Assembly: GCF_900021155.1 (NCBI RefSeq)
Contig: NZ_FCNT01000100.1
Coordinates: forward strand, 1-64,000
Direction: 5' to 3'
From: Alistipes sp. CHKCI003
GTDB taxonomy: Bacteria; Bacteroidota; Bacteroidia; Bacteroidales; Rikenellaceae
Length of the DNA: 64,000 nt
A program made the position numbers and the translations under genes. Positions within the stretch are counted from its first letter, which is position 1. Each line of letters starts with the position of its first letter. A model generated the notes under the pieces. The model was not told the DNA's origin. It made no database searches and saw nothing but the letters and a program-made list of their open reading frames with translations. This document shows, piece by piece, positions 47,415-56,932 of this stretch.

Positions 47415-48143
47415 ATGAATTACACAATCAGCATGACAGACATTCTGCTGGCGGTATCGGTCGGCTGCAACCTCTGGTTCCTGTTCCTGCTCCTTTACGA
47501 GCGCATCATGGACACGCGGATTGTCCGCTTCTTCAAGGGCATTGTCGGATTATGGCGGTCACTGGACGGGAATGAGGCTAAACGCATAGCGGCACACGAG
47601 GAAGTCCCTGCGGAAAAGGCGGACATCATCGGCAAGAGCCGTTTCAGGATGGCATCCACCCGGACAACCGCTGCCATACCGACGCAAGAAGCCGCCACTA
47701 TTGAAAAAGGCATTGAGCTGTCGGAGGAAGAGGCTACTTTTGACGACGGAAAAACGGGAAACGCATCCCGCCCGGCACAAGTCCCGGAGGAAAAACTCGA
47801 TGAGACCTTCACGAGCATACCGCCGGAGGAACTGGGATACGGGGACGACGAACCGGAAGAGGACGCCTCGGACACGCCACGGGCTTCGGGCAGCAGCTTT
47901 GACGAGATTGACGACGCCTGCAAGACCGCCAAAAACCCGGACGCGACACAGGCGGAACGTGAAAAGGCGGCTAAGGTGTTCACCGACATGGAGGGCACGG
48001 AGTTGTACGAGAAAATGATGGAAGGCTCTTCGGAGATAGGCATCCGCATCAAGGGGCTTATCGAGATTCGGCTGAAGAAATCTGAAAAGGAGTTCGTCGT
48101 GCCGGACAACATCGAGGAGTTCGACATTCGCAACTATGTATGA
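47415..48143 (+). CDS. traD: TraD, conjugative transposon membrane-anchored protein
   Basis: The 242-residue product has one N-terminal membrane segment (MTDILLAVSVGCNLWFLFLLLY) and a long acidic cytoplasmic or periplasmic part with low-complexity Glu/Asp stretches (about 100-165) and a structured C-terminus (TEREKAAKVFTDMEG-like, EIGIRIKGLIEIRLKKSEKEFVVPDNIEEFDIRNYV). It matches the TraD type of Bacteroides conjugative transposons. The start is the ATG of MNYTISM. The function is unknown. Confidence 0.82.
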   Translation: MNYTISMTDILLAVSVGCNLWFLFLLLYERIMDTRIVRFFKGIVGLWRSLDGNEAKRIAAHEEVPAEKADIIGKSRFRMASTRTTAAIPTQEAATIEKGIELSEEEATFDDGKTGNASRPAQVPEEKLDETFTSIPPEELGYGDDEPEEDASDTPRASGSSFDEIDDACKTAKNPDATQAEREKAAKVFTDMEGTELYEKMMEGSSEIGIRIKGLIEIRLKKSEKEFVVPDNIEEFDIRNYV

Positions 48144-48344
48144 CAACAATAAAAGAAATGAACATGAAAGAATGACATCAACCCACGCGGCGAGGAAACG
48201 CAAGGCGCATCCCCATCCGCAACGGACACGCCCACGTCCGTGGAAACAAACGGGCATCCACTAAAACCAAAGTAAAGAAACAAAGTATCAACCGCCCGAC
48301 AAAGGACCATCCACCCTTTTGACGGCAAAAAACAAGAACAGTTT

Positions 48345-48662
48345 ATGAACAAGAACATCTTGAAAAACAGAAAAGCAATCCTCTCCGCGGCACTTGTCAT
48401 CGCCGCAACCGCCTCCGCTTTCGCGCAGGGAAACGGCATCGCGGGCATCAACGAAGCCACCTCTATGGTGAGTTCTTATTTCGACCCCGGAACTAAACTG
48501 ATATACGCCATCGGTGCAGTCGTCGGGCTTATCGGGGGCGTAAAAGTGTACGGCAAGTTTTCATCGGGCGACCCCGACACCAGCAAGACAGCCGCCTCGT
48601 GGTTCGGCGCGTGCATCTTCCTGATTGTTGCCGCCACCATCCTGCGCTCATTCTTCCTTTAA
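48345..48662 (+). CDS. traE: TraE, DUF4134 (VirB2-like) membrane protein
   Basis: The 105-residue protein has a cleavable signal (KAILSAALVIAATASAFAQG) and two membrane segments (LIYAIGAVVGLIGGVKVYGKF and WFGACIFLIVAATILRSFFL). Size and topology are those of a VirB2-type pilin, which is also the usual interpretation of TraE in these elements. It opens the conserved traE-traQ channel cluster. About 200 bp upstream (48144-48344) contain no supported gene. Confidence 0.9.
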   Translation: MNKNILKNRKAILSAALVIAATASAFAQGNGIAGINEATSMVSSYFDPGTKLIYAIGAVVGLIGGVKVYGKFSSGDPDTSKTAASWFGACIFLIVAATILRSFFL

Positions 48663-48672
48663 TAAATAATGT

Positions 48673-49005
48673 ATGGCTGAATACCCAATCAACAAGGGTA
48701 TCGGCCGTCCGGTAGAGTTCAAGGGCTTGAAGGCACAGTACCTCTTCATCTTCTGCGGAGGTCTGCTGGCTCTCTTCGTCCTGTTCGTCATCCTCTACAT
48801 GGTCGGTATCGACCAGTGGATATGTATCGGCTTCGGCGCGGCATCGTCCTCCCTCCTTGTATGGCAGACCTTCGCGCTGAACGCCCGGTACGGTGAACAC
48901 GGGCTGATGAAATTAGGAGCGGCACGGAGCCATCCCCGATACCTTATCAACCGGCGGCGGATAACCCGTCTGTTCAAACGACAACGAAAGGAAGAAAGAC
49001 AATGA
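48673..49005 (+). CDS. traF: TraF, DUF4133 (VirB3-like) membrane protein
   Basis: The 110-residue protein has the VirB3 layout: a short cytoplasmic N-terminus with IGRPVEFKGLKAQYLF, then two closely spaced membrane segments (LFIFCGGLLALFVLFVILYMV and WICIGFGAASSSLLVWQTF) and a basic tail. It overlaps traG by 4 bp (ATGA), as VirB3 and VirB4 genes often do. Confidence 0.9.
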   Translation: MAEYPINKGIGRPVEFKGLKAQYLFIFCGGLLALFVLFVILYMVGIDQWICIGFGAASSSLLVWQTFALNARYGEHGLMKLGAARSHPRYLINRRRITRLFKRQRKEERQ

Positions 49006-51518
49006 GGAATACATCGAAAATGACAACACTGGAAAACAGGTTCCCACTTTTAGCGGTGGAGCATGGCTGCATCATCTCAAAGGACGCCGACATCACGGTG
49101 GCTTTCGAGGTGGAACTACCGGAACTTTACACCGTGACGGGTGCGGAGTACGAGGCGATACACAGTTGCTGGTGCAAGGCTATCAAGGTGCTGCCGGACT
49201 ACTCCGTCGTCCACAAACAGGACTGGTTCATCAAGGAACGCTACAAACCGGAGCTTCAGAAGGACGACATGAGCTTTTTAAGCCGCTCTTTCGAGCGTCA
49301 CTTCAACGAGCGTCCGTACCTGAAACACACCTGCTACCTCTACCTGACCAAGACAACAAAGGAGCGTAACCGGATGCAGAGCAATTTCAGCACGCTGTGC
49401 CGGGGACATATCATCCCGAAGGAGCTGGACAGGGAAACCACGACCAAGTTCTTGGAAGCCTGCGAACAGTTCGAGCGCATCATGAACGACAGCGGGCTTG
49501 TCAGGCTGCGCCGCCTCTCCACCGATGAGATTGTGGGTACTGAGGGAAAGACGGGACTTATTGAACGCTACTTCTCGCTCATGCCGGAAGGTGACACCAC
49601 CTTGCAGGACATCGAGCTTTCGGCAAGGGAGATGCGCATCGGCGACAACCGCCTGTGTCTGCACACCCTCTCCGACGCGGAAGACCTGCCGGGCAAGGTG
49701 GCTACCGACACCCGTTACGAGAAGCTCTCCACCGACCGGAGTGACTGCCGACTGTCATTCGCCTCCCCGGTGGGGCTTCTGCTCTCCTGCAACCATATCT
49801 ACAACCAGTATGTGCTGATAGACAACAGTGAGGAAACCTTGCAGAAGTTCGAGAAGTCCGCCCGTAACATGCAGTCGCTATCTCGCTATTCAAGGAGCAA
49901 CAGCATCAACCGCGAGTGGATAGACCAATACCTGAACGAAGCCCATTCCTACGGACTGACCTCGGTACGGGCACACTTCAACGTCATGGCGTGGAGCGAC
50001 GATGCGGAGGAACTGAAGCATATCAAGAACGACGTGGGCAGCCAGTTGGCAAGCATGGAATGCGTGCCGCGCCACAACACCATCGACTGCCCGACACTCT
50101 ACTGGGCGGCGATACCCGGCAATGCGGCGGACTTCCCGGCGGAAGAGAGTTTCCACACTTTCATCGAACAGGCGGTGTGCCTGTTCACAGAGGAAACCAA
50201 CTACCGCAGCTCGCTCTCGCCCTTCGGCATCAAGATGGTGGACAGGCTCACGGGGAAACCGCTGCACCTCGACATCAGCGACCTTCCGATGAAGCGGGGT
50301 ATCACCACGAACCGCAACAAGTTCGTGCTGGGTCCTTCGGGCAGCGGCAAGTCGTTCTTCATGAACCACCTCGTGCGCCAATATTATGAGCAAGGCGCAC
50401 ATGTGGTATTGGTGGACACAGGAAACTCCTATCAGGGTTTGTGCGGCATGATCCGGCGCAAGACAGGCGGAGCGGACGGCGTGTACTTCACCTACACGGA
50501 AGATAAGCCCATCAGCTTCAACCCGTTCTACACCGACGATTACATCTTCGACGTGGAGAAGAAGGACAGCATCAAGACCCTGTTGCTGACGCTCTGGAAG
50601 TCGGAGGACGACAAGGTGACAAAGACGGAGAGCGGCGAGCTGGGCAGTGCCGTGAGTGCCTATATTGAGCGCATCCAATCCGACCGTAGCATCGTGCCGT
50701 CGTTCAACACCTTCTACGAGTATATGCGTGACGACTACCGCAAGGAACTGGCACAGCGTGACATCAAGGTGGAGAAGTCCGACTTCAACATCGACAACAT
50801 GCTCACCACCATGCGGCAGTATTACCGGGGCGGGCGTTACGATTTCCTGCTCAACTCCACGGAGAACATCGACCTGCTCGGCAAGCGGTTCATCGTCTTC
50901 GAGATAGATTCGATTAAAGAAAACCGCGAACTGTTCCCCGTCGTGACCATCATCATCATGGAAGCCTTCATCAACAAGATGCGGCGTCTGAAAGGGGTGC
51001 GGAAACAGCTTATCGTGGAAGAGGCTTGGAAGGCTCTCTCTTCGGCGAACATGGCTGAATATCTGCGCTATATGTATAAGACCGTGCGAAAGTATTATGG
51101 TGAGGCAATCGTGGTGACGCAGGAGGTGGACGACATCATTTCCTCTCCCGTGGTCAAGGAAAGCATCATCAACAACTCCGACTGCAAGATACTTCTCGAC
51201 CAGCGCAAGTACATGAACAAGTTCGACCAGATACAGGCGTTGCTCGGACTGACGGAAAAGGAGAAGGGGCAGATACTCTCCATCAACATGGCGAACAACC
51301 CTTCACGGCTCTACAAGGAGGTGTGGATAGGCTTGGGTGGCACACAATCGGCGGTCTATGCCACCGAGGTCAGTGCAGAAGAGTATCTGGCGTACACCAC
51401 CGAGGAAACGGAGAAAGTGGAGGTTTACCATCTGGCGGAGAAGTTGGGCGGCGACATCGAAGCCGCCATCCGGCAACTTGCCGAGAAGCGGAGAAACAAG
51501 GAAACAACCAACAATTAA
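49002..51518 (+). CDS. traG: TraG, VirB4-like conjugation ATPase
   Basis: TraG is the main energising ATPase of the mating channel. The 838-residue protein has an N-terminal DUF3875-like part (LENRFPLLAVEHGCIISKDADITVAFEVELPE) and a C-terminal VirB4 ATPase domain with Walker A FVLGPSGSGKSFFM near 440, Walker B KQLIVEEAWKAL near 670 and the VVTQEVDDI motif. It is cytoplasmic and membrane-associated. It is essential for transfer in CTnDOT. The following gene starts about 28 bp downstream. Confidence 0.93.
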   Translation: MRNTSKMTTLENRFPLLAVEHGCIISKDADITVAFEVELPELYTVTGAEYEAIHSCWCKAIKVLPDYSVVHKQDWFIKERYKPELQKDDMSFLSRSFERHFNERPYLKHTCYLYLTKTTKERNRMQSNFSTLCRGHIIPKELDRETTTKFLEACEQFERIMNDSGLVRLRRLSTDEIVGTEGKTGLIERYFSLMPEGDTTLQDIELSAREMRIGDNRLCLHTLSDAEDLPGKVATDTRYEKLSTDRSDCRLSFASPVGLLLSCNHIYNQYVLIDNSEETLQKFEKSARNMQSLSRYSRSNSINREWIDQYLNEAHSYGLTSVRAHFNVMAWSDDAEELKHIKNDVGSQLASMECVPRHNTIDCPTLYWAAIPGNAADFPAEESFHTFIEQAVCLFTEETNYRSSLSPFGIKMVDRLTGKPLHLDISDLPMKRGITTNRNKFVLGPSGSGKSFFMNHLVRQYYEQGAHVVLVDTGNSYQGLCGMIRRKTGGADGVYFTYTEDKPISFNPFYTDDYIFDVEKKDSIKTLLLTLWKSEDDKVTKTESGELGSAVSAYIERIQSDRSIVPSFNTFYEYMRDDYRKELAQRDIKVEKSDFNIDNMLTTMRQYYRGGRYDFLLNSTENIDLLGKRFIVFEIDSIKENRELFPVVTIIIMEAFINKMRRLKGVRKQLIVEEAWKALSSANMAEYLRYMYKTVRKYYGEAIVVTQEVDDIISSPVVKESIINNSDCKILLDQRKYMNKFDQIQALLGLTEKEKGQILSINMANNPSRLYKEVWIGLGGTQSAVYATEVSAEEYLAYTTEETEKVEVYHLAEKLGGDIEAAIRQLAEKRRNKETTNN

Positions 51519-51546
51519 AAATGAATTTATCAACGAAAAAAGAAAA

Positions 51547-51933
51547 ATGCGTATGAATTTACCAAAAGTGAAAATGCTGCAAGTCAGCAAGTGCCTTATC
51601 GGATTGGCGGTCATGATGCTGCAATCCTGCGACGTGGCCGACAACCGCCGCGACATGCTGTGCGGGAACTGGGAGAGCGTGGAGGGAAAACCTGACGTGC
51701 TTATCTACAAGGAGGGCGAAGCCTACAAAGTGACGGTGTTCCGTCGTAGCGGTCTGCGCCGCAAGCTCAAGCCGGAAACCTATCTCTTGCAGGAGGAGAA
51801 CGGCAACCTGTTCATGAACACCGGCTTCCGCATCGACGTGTCCTACAACGAGGCCACGGATGTGCTGACTTTCTCGCCAAACGGGGACTATGTGCGGGTG
51901 AAGCCGCAGCCGGGACATCCGACCGAAGAATAA
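51547..51933 (+). CDS. traH: TraH, DUF3876 lipoprotein
   Basis: The 128-residue product carries a lipoprotein-like signal (SKCLIGLAVMMLQSCD, lipobox Cys at residue 28). The remainder has a DUF3876-like beta-rich pattern (CGNWESVEGKPDVLIYKEGEAYKVTVF and FSPNGDYVRVKP). The frame is open upstream through the end of traG, but the ATG at 51547 gives the signal peptide. The function is unknown; the position matches traH. Confidence 0.82.
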   Translation: MRMNLPKVKMLQVSKCLIGLAVMMLQSCDVADNRRDMLCGNWESVEGKPDVLIYKEGEAYKVTVFRRSGLRRKLKPETYLLQEENGNLFMNTGFRIDVSYNEATDVLTFSPNGDYVRVKPQPGHPTEE

Positions 51934-51956
51934 CAACCACTAAAATCCAAAGTAAC

Positions 51957-52586
51957 ATGAGAACAAGAATAACAATGATTATCTGCCTGTGCCTGCTTTT
52001 CGCAGGCAGGGCAAGCGCACAGTGGGTCGTAAGCGATCCGGGCAATCTAGCGCAGGGCATCATCAATGCCTCCAAAAACATCATCCATACCTCCAAGACC
52101 GCCACGAACATGGTGAGCAACTTTCAGGAGACGGTGAAAATCTATCAGCAGGGCAAGAAGTATTACGATGCCCTCAAATCGGTGAACAATCTGGTCAAGG
52201 ACGCCCGCAAGGTGCAGCAGACCATCCTGATGGTAGGCGACATCACCGACATTTATGTAAACAGTTTCCAAAGGATGCTCCGTGATGGAAATTTCAGACC
52301 AGAAGAGCTGTCGGCAATCGCTTTCGGTTACACGAAACTGCTGGAAGAGAGCAACGAAGTGTTGACGGAACTCAGGAATGTGGTGAACATCACCACGCTC
52401 TCCATGACCGACAAGGAGCGCATGGACGTGGTGGAACGCTGCTACTCCAAAATGAAGCGTTACCGCAACCTTGTGAGCTATTACACCAACAAGAACATCT
52501 CCGTGAGTTATCTGCGTGCGAAGAAAAAGAACGACCTCGACCGCATCATGGGGCTGTACGGGAACATGAACGAAAGATACTGGTAA
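51957..52586 (+). CDS. traI: TraI, DUF4141 (VirB5-like) exported protein
   Basis: The 209-residue protein has a clear signal peptide (MRTRITMIICLCLLFAGRASAQ) and a largely helical mature part (SKTATNMVSNFQETVKIYQQGKKYYDALKSVNNLVKDARKVQQTI), similar in layout to VirB5-type pilus-tip proteins. It lies between traH and traJ as in CTnDOT. The following gene starts 4 bp after its stop. Confidence 0.88.
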   Translation: MRTRITMIICLCLLFAGRASAQWVVSDPGNLAQGIINASKNIIHTSKTATNMVSNFQETVKIYQQGKKYYDALKSVNNLVKDARKVQQTILMVGDITDIYVNSFQRMLRDGNFRPEELSAIAFGYTKLLEESNEVLTELRNVVNITTLSMTDKERMDVVERCYSKMKRYRNLVSYYTNKNISVSYLRAKKKNDLDRIMGLYGNMNERYW

Positions 52587-52590
52587 GCCT

Positions 52591-53595
52591 ATGGAGTTCG
52601 ATAACCTTCATCAGATTTTACGCTCACTTTATGAGCAGATGATGCCGCTATGTGGGGACATGGCGGGTGTGGCGAAAGGCATCGCCGGGCTGGGTGCGCT
52701 GTTCTACGTCGCCTACCGGGTATGGCAGTCGCTGGCGAGAGCTGAACCGATAGACGTATTCCCGATGCTCCGTCCTTTTGCCATCGGTCTGTGCATCATG
52801 TTCTTCCCGACTGTGGTGCTGGGCACGATAAACAGCATCCTCTCACCCGTCGTACAGGGCACGGCAAAGATGCTGGAGGCGGAAACGCTGGACATGAACC
52901 GATACCGGGAGCAGAAGGACAAACTGGAATACGAGGCGATGGTACGCAACCCCGAAACCGCCTACCTCGTGTCCAACGAGGAATTTGACAAGCAACTGGA
53001 GGAACTCGGCTGGTCGCCCTCCGACATGGTGACGATGGCGGGAATGTATATCGACCGGGGAATGTACAACATGAAGAAGAGCATCCGCGACTTCTTCCGC
53101 GAGATACTCGAACTGCTGTTCCAAGCCGCCGCCCTCGTGATAGACACCGTCCGCACCTTCTTTCTCGTGGTGCTGGCGATACTCGGTCCGATAGCCTTCG
53201 CCCTGTCGGTATGGGACGGTTTCCAAAGCACGCTCACGCAGTGGATATGCCGCTACATACAGGTCTATTTGTGGCTTCCGGTGTCGGACATGTTCAGCAC
53301 CATACTGGCGAAGATACAGGTGCTGATGCTGCAAAGCGACATCGAGCGGATGCAGACAGACCCGAACTTCTCGCTGGATTCGAGCGACGGGGTGTATATC
53401 GTGTTCCTCTGCATCGGCATCATCGGATACTTCACCATTCCCACCGTTGCCGGCTGGATTATCCAAGCCGGAGGCATGGGCGGTTACGGTCGCAACGTGA
53501 ACCAGATGGCGGGACGCGCCGGAAGCATGGCTGGCGGAATTGCAGGAGCGACCGCAGGAAACGCAGTCGGACGTGTCGGCAAATTGCTGAAATAA
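52591..53595 (+). CDS. traJ: TraJ, VirB6-like polytopic membrane protein
   Basis: The 334-residue protein has about five or six membrane segments (GIAGLGALFYVAYRVW, MLRPFAIGLCIMFFPTVVLGTI, FFLVVLAILGPIAFALSVW, YIVFLCIGIIGYFTIPTVAGWII) and a Gly/Ala-rich C-terminus (AGSMAGGIAGATAGNAVGRVG). This is the VirB6 layout: an inner-membrane channel component. Position and neighbours match traJ. Confidence 0.9.
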   Translation: MEFDNLHQILRSLYEQMMPLCGDMAGVAKGIAGLGALFYVAYRVWQSLARAEPIDVFPMLRPFAIGLCIMFFPTVVLGTINSILSPVVQGTAKMLEAETLDMNRYREQKDKLEYEAMVRNPETAYLVSNEEFDKQLEELGWSPSDMVTMAGMYIDRGMYNMKKSIRDFFREILELLFQAAALVIDTVRTFFLVVLAILGPIAFALSVWDGFQSTLTQWICRYIQVYLWLPVSDMFSTILAKIQVLMLQSDIERMQTDPNFSLDSSDGVYIVFLCIGIIGYFTIPTVAGWIIQAGGMGGYGRNVNQMAGRAGSMAGGIAGATAGNAVGRVGKLLK

Positions 53596-53625
53596 TCAAT
53601 GTGCAATCATAAATTAAAAATATAA

Positions 53626-54249
53626 ATGGAATTCAAATCACTTAGAAACATCGAATCGTCGTTCAGGCAGATACGCCTGTTCGGTATCGTCTTCCTCTCG
53701 CTGTGCGCCGTGGTGACGGTGTGGAGCGTGTGGAACTCCTACCGTTTCGCGGAGAAGCAACGGGAGAAAATCTATGTGCTGGACAACGGCAAGTCGCTGA
53801 TGCTGGCTCTCTCTCAGGATTTATCGCAGAACCGCCCGGCGGAAGCACGGGAGCATGTGCGCCGCTTCCACGAGCTTTTCTTCACGCTGTCACCTGAAAA
53901 AAGCGCGATTGAACACAACGTAAAACGTGCCTTGCTGCTGGCAGACAAGAGCGTGTACCACTATTATTCGGACTTCGCCGAGAAGGGGTACTACAACCGC
54001 ATCATCGCCGGAAACATCAACCAAGTGTTGAAGGTGGACAGCGTGGTGTGTGACTTCAACGCCTATCCCTACCGAGCCGTGACCTACGCCACGCAGAAAA
54101 TCATCCGGCAAAGCAATGTCACCGAGCGCAGTCTCGTGACCACCTGCCGCCTGCTGAACGCATCACGGTCGGACGACAACCCCAATGGCTTCACCATCGA
54201 GGGCTTCACCATCATCGAGAACAAGGATTTACAGACAATCAAACGGTAA
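53626..54249 (+). CDS. traK: TraK, VirB8-like channel protein
   Basis: The 207-residue product has a cytoplasmic N-terminus, one membrane segment (FGIVFLSLCAVVTVWSVWNSY) and a periplasmic domain with the NTF2-like VirB8 pattern. It is one of the core subunits between the inner membrane and the outer complex. It starts 30 bp after traJ and precedes traL by 6 bp. Confidence 0.9.
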   Translation: MEFKSLRNIESSFRQIRLFGIVFLSLCAVVTVWSVWNSYRFAEKQREKIYVLDNGKSLMLALSQDLSQNRPAEAREHVRRFHELFFTLSPEKSAIEHNVKRALLLADKSVYHYYSDFAEKGYYNRIIAGNINQVLKVDSVVCDFNAYPYRAVTYATQKIIRQSNVTERSLVTTCRLLNASRSDDNPNGFTIEGFTIIENKDLQTIKR

Positions 54250-54255
54250 CGGATT

Positions 54256-54576
54256 ATGAAACGGAAAGTAAAAAGTATCAGAAAAACAATGTGGGGCGCA
54301 TACTGGAAGCTCCACGACAAACGGAAACGGCTGGTGGCAAGGCTCAAAGGGTATCTGGACGGTTTGCCACCGGAAACACGCCGCCGCATCGTGCTGGGGA
54401 TGCTCGCCGCCTTCGCGGTGCTTGCCCTCTATACCTTCGGCAGAGCCGTCTATGACATCGGCAGAAACGACGGCTCACGCATGGAAACGGGACACGCCGG
54501 ACGGGTGGAACTGCCGACCCCGGCGGAAACAGGCAATCACTTAACACCTTATTTATATGGAACAGACAAAGAATGA
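54256..54576 (+). CDS. traL: TraL, DUF3989 membrane protein
   Basis: The 106-residue protein has a basic N-terminus (KRKVKSIRKTMWGAYWKLHDKRKRLVARLKGY) and one membrane segment (IVLGMLAAFAVLALYTFGRAVY). Its 3' end overlaps traM by 20 bp, suggesting coupled translation. Its size and order match traL of CTnDOT. The function is unknown. Confidence 0.88.
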   Translation: MKRKVKSIRKTMWGAYWKLHDKRKRLVARLKGYLDGLPPETRRRIVLGMLAAFAVLALYTFGRAVYDIGRNDGSRMETGHAGRVELPTPAETGNHLTPYLYGTDKE

Positions 54577-55909
54577 ACCGACGAAAGAGAACAAAGCTGC
54601 TCCCGAAACGGGGAAACCGAAAAAGGAGCGCGAACCGCTGACAGAGGCGCAACGGCTGAAACGGCAGAAGATGATCGTGCTGCCCGCTATGGTGTTGGTG
54701 TTCATCGGGGCGATGTGGCTGATATTCGCCCCGTCCTCCGGCAAGGAGCAACCGCCGGGAACGGACGGATACAACACCGAGATGCCCGACGCTGACAAGG
54801 CGAACCGGCAGATTATCGGCGACAAGCTGAAAGCCTACGAGCATGGGGAGATGGAAGAGCGTCAGGAGAGCCGCAACCGTGCCATCGGGCAGCTGGGCGA
54901 CATGTTCGACCGCGAGATAGCGGGAACGGAGAACGGAGTGGACTTCGACCTCGCCAATCCGGGCGGCAAGGAAGAAAGGGCAAAGCCAGCCACGCCGCAG
55001 ACCATCCAGTCCTCCGCAGCCGCCTACCGTGACCTGAACGCCACGCTCGGAAACTTCTACGACCAGCCGAAAAACGACAATGCGGAGATGGACGAATTGT
55101 TGGAGCGCATCGCATCGCTGGAGTCGGAACTGGAAAGCGAGAGGGGCAAGGCTTCCTCTATGGACGAGCAGGTGGCTCTTATGGAGAAGTCCTACGAGCT
55201 GGCGGCAAAGTACATGGGCGGTCAGAACGGAGGACAGCCATCGGCGGAACAGAGGGCAGAGCCAACTACCGTGCAGAAAGGGAAGAAGAACAAGGCAATG
55301 CCTATCAGACAGGTGGAGCATCAAGTAGTTTCTTCACTCTCACAGCCTATGAGTAACGCGGAGTTTGTCGCCGCCTTATCGCAGGAACGCAACCGGGGTT
55401 TCAACACGGCTGTCGGCACGGCGGAGGTATTGGACAGGAACACCATACCGGCGTGCGTGCATGGGGCGCAGAGCGTGACGGACGGGCAGACGGTAAGGCT
55501 GCGCCTGCTGGAGCCTATGGCGGTGGCAGGCAGGACAATACCCCGGGGTGCGGTGGTGGTCGGCACGGGCAAGATACAGGGTGAGCGGCTCGACATCGAG
55601 ATTACCTCGCTGGAATACGACGGCACGATTATCCCCGTGGAGCTTGCGGTCTATGACACGGACGGACAGCCCGGCATCTTCATCCCGAACTCGATGGAGA
55701 TGAACGCCGTCCGGGAGGTCGCCGCCAACATGGGCGGCTCGCTGGGAAGCAGCATCAACATCTCCACCAATGCCGGGGCGCAGCTCGCCTCCGACTTGGG
55801 CAAGGGGCTGATACAAGGCACGAGCCAGTACATCGCCAAAAAGATGCGAACCGTCAAGGTGCATCTGAAAGCCGGGTACAGGGTCATGCTTTACCAAGAA
55901 AAATATTGA
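54557..55909 (+). CDS. traM: TraM, VirB10-like conjugative transposon protein
   Basis: The 450-residue protein has a short basic cytoplasmic part, one membrane segment (MIVLPAMVLVFIGAMWLIFAPS near 36-57), a long charged and partly coiled-coil linker (about 90-230) and a C-terminal VirB10-like beta-barrel domain (IPACVHGAQSVTDGQTVRLRLLEPMAVAGRTIPRGAVVVGTGKI). This is the layout of the outer-membrane-spanning channel protein VirB10. It follows traL with a 20-bp overlap. Confidence 0.9.
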   Translation: MEQTKNEPTKENKAAPETGKPKKEREPLTEAQRLKRQKMIVLPAMVLVFIGAMWLIFAPSSGKEQPPGTDGYNTEMPDADKANRQIIGDKLKAYEHGEMEERQESRNRAIGQLGDMFDREIAGTENGVDFDLANPGGKEERAKPATPQTIQSSAAAYRDLNATLGNFYDQPKNDNAEMDELLERIASLESELESERGKASSMDEQVALMEKSYELAAKYMGGQNGGQPSAEQRAEPTTVQKGKKNKAMPIRQVEHQVVSSLSQPMSNAEFVAALSQERNRGFNTAVGTAEVLDRNTIPACVHGAQSVTDGQTVRLRLLEPMAVAGRTIPRGAVVVGTGKIQGERLDIEITSLEYDGTIIPVELAVYDTDGQPGIFIPNSMEMNAVREVAANMGGSLGSSINISTNAGAQLASDLGKGLIQGTSQYIAKKMRTVKVHLKAGYRVMLYQEKY

Positions 55910-55943
55910 AAACAATAAAAATTACCACTAAAATCCAAAAGTA

Positions 55944-56930
55944 ATGAGAAAAGTAATCATCATGTTTGCCCTCGCTATGGGCATCATAACTGCCAACGCG
56001 CAGGAGAATGTAACCGTTGAAACGACCAACGGAAGTGAACAACCGACCTTGACGAAGGAGGTCTATCCGCAGAAGGAGGCGGACGGCGACCTATATCACG
56101 GGCTGTCACGCAAGCTGACCTTCGACCGCATGATACCGCCGCACGGTCTGGAAGTGACCTACGACAAGACCGTCCACGTCATTTTTCCGGCGGAGGTGCG
56201 CTATGTCGATTTAGGCTCGCCCGACCTGATTGCCGGGAAAGCCGACGGAGCGGAGAACATCATCCGTGTGAAGGCTACCGTAAGGAATTTTCCCAACGAA
56301 ACGAATATGTCCGTCATCACGGAGGACGGCAGTTTCTACACCTTCAACGTGAAGTACGCCGCCGAACCGCTGTTGCTCAACGTGGAGATGTGCGACTTCA
56401 TCCATGACGGCAGCACGGTGAACCGCCCGAACAACGCGCAGGAAATCTATCTGAAAGAGCTGGGCAGCGAAAGCCCGATGCTGGTGCGCCTTATCATGAA
56501 GTCCATCCACAAACAGAACAAGCGCGAGGTGAAGCATATCGGCTGCAAGCGTTTCGGCATCCAATACCTGTTGAAAGGCATCTACACGCACAACGGCTTG
56601 CTTTATTTCCACACGGAGATAAAGAACCAGAGCAACGTGCCTTTCGATGTGGACTACATCACTTGGAAAATCGTGGACAAGAAGGTTGCGAAGCGTACTG
56701 CCGTGCAGGAGCAGATTATTCTGCCGCTCCGCGCGCAGAACTACGCCACCCTCGTGCCGGGCAAAAAGAGCGAGCGCACGGTCTTCACGATGGCGAAGTT
56801 CACCATCCCCGATGACAAGTGCCTCGTGGTGGAATTGAACGAGAAGAACGGCGGCCGTCACCAGTCCTTCGTGATTGAGAACGAGGATTTGGTACGCGCG
56901 GGTACCATCAACGAACTTCAAGTACGCTGA
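55944..56930 (+). CDS. traN: TraN, DUF4138 (VirB9-like) exported protein
   Basis: The 328-residue protein has a signal peptide (MRKVIIMFALAMGIITANAQ) and a beta-rich mature part (VHVIFPAEVRYVDLGSPDLIAG, NIIRVKATVRNFPNETNMSVITEDGSFYTFNVKY), matching TraN/VirB9-type outer-complex proteins. It follows traM with a 34-bp gap and is 2 bp before traO. Confidence 0.9.
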   Translation: MRKVIIMFALAMGIITANAQENVTVETTNGSEQPTLTKEVYPQKEADGDLYHGLSRKLTFDRMIPPHGLEVTYDKTVHVIFPAEVRYVDLGSPDLIAGKADGAENIIRVKATVRNFPNETNMSVITEDGSFYTFNVKYAAEPLLLNVEMCDFIHDGSTVNRPNNAQEIYLKELGSESPMLVRLIMKSIHKQNKREVKHIGCKRFGIQYLLKGIYTHNGLLYFHTEIKNQSNVPFDVDYITWKIVDKKVAKRTAVQEQIILPLRAQNYATLVPGKKSERTVFTMAKFTIPDDKCLVVELNEKNGGRHQSFVIENEDLVRAGTINELQVR

Positions 56931-56932
56931 CC